From: Progne subis subis
Lineage: Eukaryota; Chordata; Aves; Passeriformes; Hirundinidae
Reading direction: 5' to 3'
Assembly: GCA_022316685.1 (NCBI GenBank)
Contig: JAKJHU010000084.1
Coordinates: 567,001 to 631,000, forward strand
DNA: 64,000 nucleotides
Position 1 is the first letter of the stretch. Every line of letters begins with the position of its first letter. The translations under genes were made by a program, and so were the position numbers. Below the pieces are notes generated by a model that was not told where the DNA came from, ran no database searches, and saw nothing but the letters and a program-made list of their open reading frames with translations. Positions 60,301 to 64,000 of the stretch are shown here, piece by piece.

Positions 60301-63300
60301 GCATGGAAGGCCAGAGGAGTTGGGACCTGAGGCAGCACCTCCAGCTGCACTTTGGTGTCCCTGGATATGTGTGATCCCTGCCTGCGTGGGCTCCATCTTT
60401 GACAATGAAGACAAGAATCACCTCGTGCACAGAATGTAAATGCTTCAGGCCCATCCCAGCTTGTTTCTCAACACAAGCTTGCTCATACCTTAGGTATGCA
60501 CTTCGGAAATATATTTTCCCTTAGCTACAGCCACGCAAGAACAAGGGCTATGATTGCAAATTTAGTGGTTTCTTTAGCAGGAACTTTTCTCTAAAATGTA
60601 CCCGTTAAGCATCTTTCCTATGATTTGTAGCAGCTGTTGTGTCTCCATGCCAACTGATGGGGAAATGGGGGAAGGACACGCTCAAAGTCATCTCTGAGCT
60701 CTGCAATATCTTATGAAGAAAAGCTCATGATTATAATGAGAAAAGTAATTCCTTGCCATGAAAGCTGACTGAGACCAAACAGAGAAGAGTAAGACAGTCA
60801 AGCAAAGAAAACCTGAGTAGGATTATCACTCTACATGAAAAGGATGGAATTGCTTTGGAGATGAGACCTTCCTCTTTGCCTCCTGACATCAGCTCCTGGG
60901 AAGGGCTGAGAACTGGCTATTGTGAGTAATCTTTGTGCCAGTGCTTGCGGGGTGATAAAAGGCACAGGATTTAAAGCAAGTTTCCTTGCTTGATAAATCC
61001 AAGCCTTTTACCTGAGGAGAACAGTTAACTTTTGTCAGAAGTATGCGTGTAATTGCCTCAATGCTGAGGAAAGTGGGAACTGAGGCAATATCACACGAGT
61101 CCTAATGGCAAGAGAGAGCAAGAAACTCTTCCATGTATCCACGAATGCACAGGTATTTCAGAAATGAAATAAATAAAACACAAATTCCCTGCCAAGCTAG
61201 AAGTACAGTGACAAGATAGACAAAGAGAGCAAAACCAGCCTGGAGGAGGATGAGCTCACATTGAAGCAATGAGAGAGTTGCTGCATATGCAGCAATCTCA
61301 GCACATTCTTGACTGTGCCTCTGTTGTTCACCCAGACAATGCATTTGAATATTTGCTGCAATGCTATTTAGCAGGTAATAATGAAATTGCAGGCAAATAT
61401 ACATGAAAGAAGATGGAAATATCTTGTGCCTCCTCGCAGGGAAGTCATCAAGCATAGAAACAGGGGAATAACACTCGGAGCACTTGGGGGAAGGTGAATG
61501 CTCTTCGCTGCTTTCTGCTGTAATTTGAGCACTGGGGAGAAAGGACAGAAGTTCCACTGAAGTGTAGCAGAGGGTAATGTCTGCCACCATGTGTCACCAC
61601 TGCACTCAGGGAATGCAGAGACACGAACTGCAAGAGGCACCAGTTTTAGAAATTTATCTGCATCCACTTTCTACTGCAGAGCAAAATAATAATAAATAAA
61701 AAAACGTTGAAGGCAAAGAATGATGTCTCTCTCATTTCAGCTTTGAACAACCTCAGTCGTGTATCTTCTTCTTCACTCCTCTCTATAGTCTCTGCACAAC
61801 ATCTGGAACACTGAGTAAATTAAAAATATTTTTGTGGACAGGTCTACTGACAAGGACAGGGTTTGAATTTCTAACTTTAATAACATTGATGGTATTGGTT
61901 ATATCAAATACCTGCTGAAAGAATTGCCTACACCAACGGATTTTTGCTACATTAAAGTCATCCTGAATTTTAAAATCACTCCCTAAGTTGAATTTACAGA
62001 ATAATGAAATAGATGTACATGCAGAGCATGCAGGGAAAGAAATTGTGATGTGAGATGGACACAACTGAGTGAACTTCACTATGTCCTACAAGTTACCTCA
62101 GCTTTGCAATTTGAGGTTAATGTGACTGATGCATTTAGATTAATGGCACTTGGAGGGGGTTTCTTTTTCACCTTCTGTCAAAATATGTCCAGTATAATTT
62201 TATCCATTTTAAATAAAACTGGATGTGAGTCTCCTTTACCATTCAGAAGTTGTTGGACATCTTGAACTGAGAAATTATGAGTCAAGAGCTTTGCAGGTCC
62301 TTCCCTCAAAACAAAACTCTTGTGATGCTCTGTGTATATAAAAACTGGCCTGCTTCATAGAAAATGGAAATAGATAAAAACAACTTTTTTCTGGCTGGTA
62401 GGTTTTCTCATTGTCAGGGAGGTCCAGGGGACATTTTGACCAAACTCTTCTCACTTTTATCTACTTATGGTACTGCTTAAGAAGAGGTGTGAGTAGTACT
62501 GAGAAATCCTTCCAACAACCCACGGTTCAGATTGCAATGAAGAAACATCCAGATTAACTGGCAATGACCTTTCTGAGTAAACATTCCTGCGCTTTGAAAT
62601 TCCAGCATTTCTAGTTCTGCCATTTTGCCTTTGATTCTGACCTGGTACAGCTGGAACTAAATATAGATGTGTAAGGTGAAACCCGTGATCACTGTACTTC
62701 AAATGTGTCTTTCAACTCGCTTGCTAGAGGCCTTAAAAACTGTGTCATACACCAGTAGTCAGCGGGCAATAATTGCCTCTGCTTCAGATAAATTTACGAT
62801 AAGGAGACTTTCATTTGGGAATTTGTTTTATCTAACACCCTTCTTTTTGAGAGATAATTTCCTATCATTCACATATCTTGTAGATGCATATTTTGTCACT
62901 TTATGGTAGTGGCAGAATGTTTGTAAAATTAAACAGAAAAATATTTTTACTTTCACTTAACAGTACTTATTTTACTTATTAATAGAATAAATTTCAGTTG
63001 CAACTCGCTGTGGTGTCTAATTTTATGTAATAAACCTTGCTAATAATAGAGTTTAAGGTACAGGGACATTGCTAAAATATAAATAACAAAAAGGAACAAA
63101 TCATATCTGAAACCAACAAGGCTGACATATCCAGAGGGTAATTAAAAAGTCATTAGGTAGTTTTTTAAAGTCATCTGAGGTTTTGGTTGATTAAAGTAAA
63201 AATTTAATATTTGTGTTCTGAAAATTGATGAACAAACAGATACACAATTTTTATCACAGAAAATCAAGCTGTTGGTTAAAGTTGAATTTCTTATGTACTT

Positions 63301-64000
63301 CAGACTAATAAAAAAAAAAACCTATCATCAACTATATTCTCCTCTAACAGGAAAAACTGGAGTCACATCCAGTAATGAATGGGGTATGGCTTTGGCTCGT
63401 GTCCAGTTATCCAGAAATTCTCATAGATCAACAGGAACAGACAAGTGAGCCAAACCCAATGAAGCTAATTTTAGCTGGCTGAAACCAACACCATCTGGAT
63501 TTCTGGCCTTGGTGACTTTCTATTGATCCAATTCTTCCAGAATGACTTGATGACAAATGCATAAGGAAGCTTTCCAGGTTCGTAGTGTGAAATGAGAAGG
63601 TTTTGGTATCATCTCCTTTGAGGGTTTCAGAATCTGTGACTTTTTTGGGGTTTTTTTTTGATTGAACGATGTTATTTTCTGTGTGTATAGCAGGTAGACA
63701 TTAGTATTCGTTTCTTTGAACAGGACCAGGAAAGGAGTATATCAATTTAAATTATTTTCTCTCTGAAGCCACAAAAACAGCTTGAACTGGACAGATGAGC
63801 ATGTTTCCCATGTGGTTCAGCTCATCTATACATCTGCTTGCTTATCCCACTTATGTTAATCCAGTCAAAGGAGATTCATGCAGACATCCCAGTTAACTGG
63901 CACTCTGGGTGTGAAGTAGATACAATGAATTATCCCCAGTACAAAATACAAGGGAAATACTCTCACTGCATTCAAACATTGAATAACCTACAAAAATAGT
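57326..64000. other. Unique AT-rich sequence, no gene seen
   Basis: About 6.7 kb with no recognised repeat except short A-runs (near 59806-59821 and 63310-63320). A minus-strand ATG frame at 61102-61590 has 162 codons, a Leu/Cys-rich C-terminal half and no domain I recognise. No splice-flanked exon found. Confidence 0.45.

Overview
The window looks like bird nuclear DNA, most likely from a passerine or another neoavian. It is AT-rich and non-coding, and about two dozen fragments carry the hallmarks of the avian CR1 LINE: the typical 3' segment (a 'GCCCAGAGAAGCTGTGG'-type block, then 'GGTCCCTTCCAACCCAAACC') and an 'ATTCTGTGATTCTATG'-type tail. LTRs of avian ERVL-like and other ERV families, long A/C-only tracts and two long pyrimidine microsatellites complete the picture. 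I found no host protein-coding exon, tRNA, rRNA, CRISPR array or operon that I can support. The window is probably intergenic or the inside of a very large intron.

Layout. 1-102 is the cut end of a minus-strand LTR. 121-2018 is a long 5'-truncated CR1 whose reverse transcriptase is broken. 4949-5673 holds two opposed CR1 pieces forming an inverted repeat. 6580-9370 is a nested structure: one CR1 split by a 1.94-kb LTR-like insertion (7301-9243) with a 5-bp target duplication. The insertion contains a CpG-rich promoter-like region, a 30-bp minisatellite, a small ORF and a 240-nt A/C-only tract. 12-31 kb carries scattered CR1 pieces, a 289-nt TTCC/TCCC tract (16131-16419) and a perfect 39-copy CTTTT array (24941-25135).

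32501-33369 holds two LTR-like sequences in opposite orientation. 37840-38890 is an internal CR1 piece covering the end of the endonuclease and the start of the reverse transcriptase, followed by LTR-like sequence. 44880-46053 holds a young-looking CR1, a solo LTR of the same family as position 1, and an A/C tract. 49430-49850 is an ERVL-type LTR fragment. 55581-57325 has two minus-strand CR1s on either side of another A/C tract. 57326-64000 is unique sequence with no recognised feature.

The genes here are relics of mobile elements and do not form a working pathway. CR1 ORF2 remnants at 121-1600, 16490-17742 and 37840-38890 all carry stops and frameshifts. The most unusual object is the 7301-9243 insertion. 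Its boundaries are well supported because removing it and one target copy restores a continuous CR1 alignment. Family names are from memory of avian repeats; no database search was possible.
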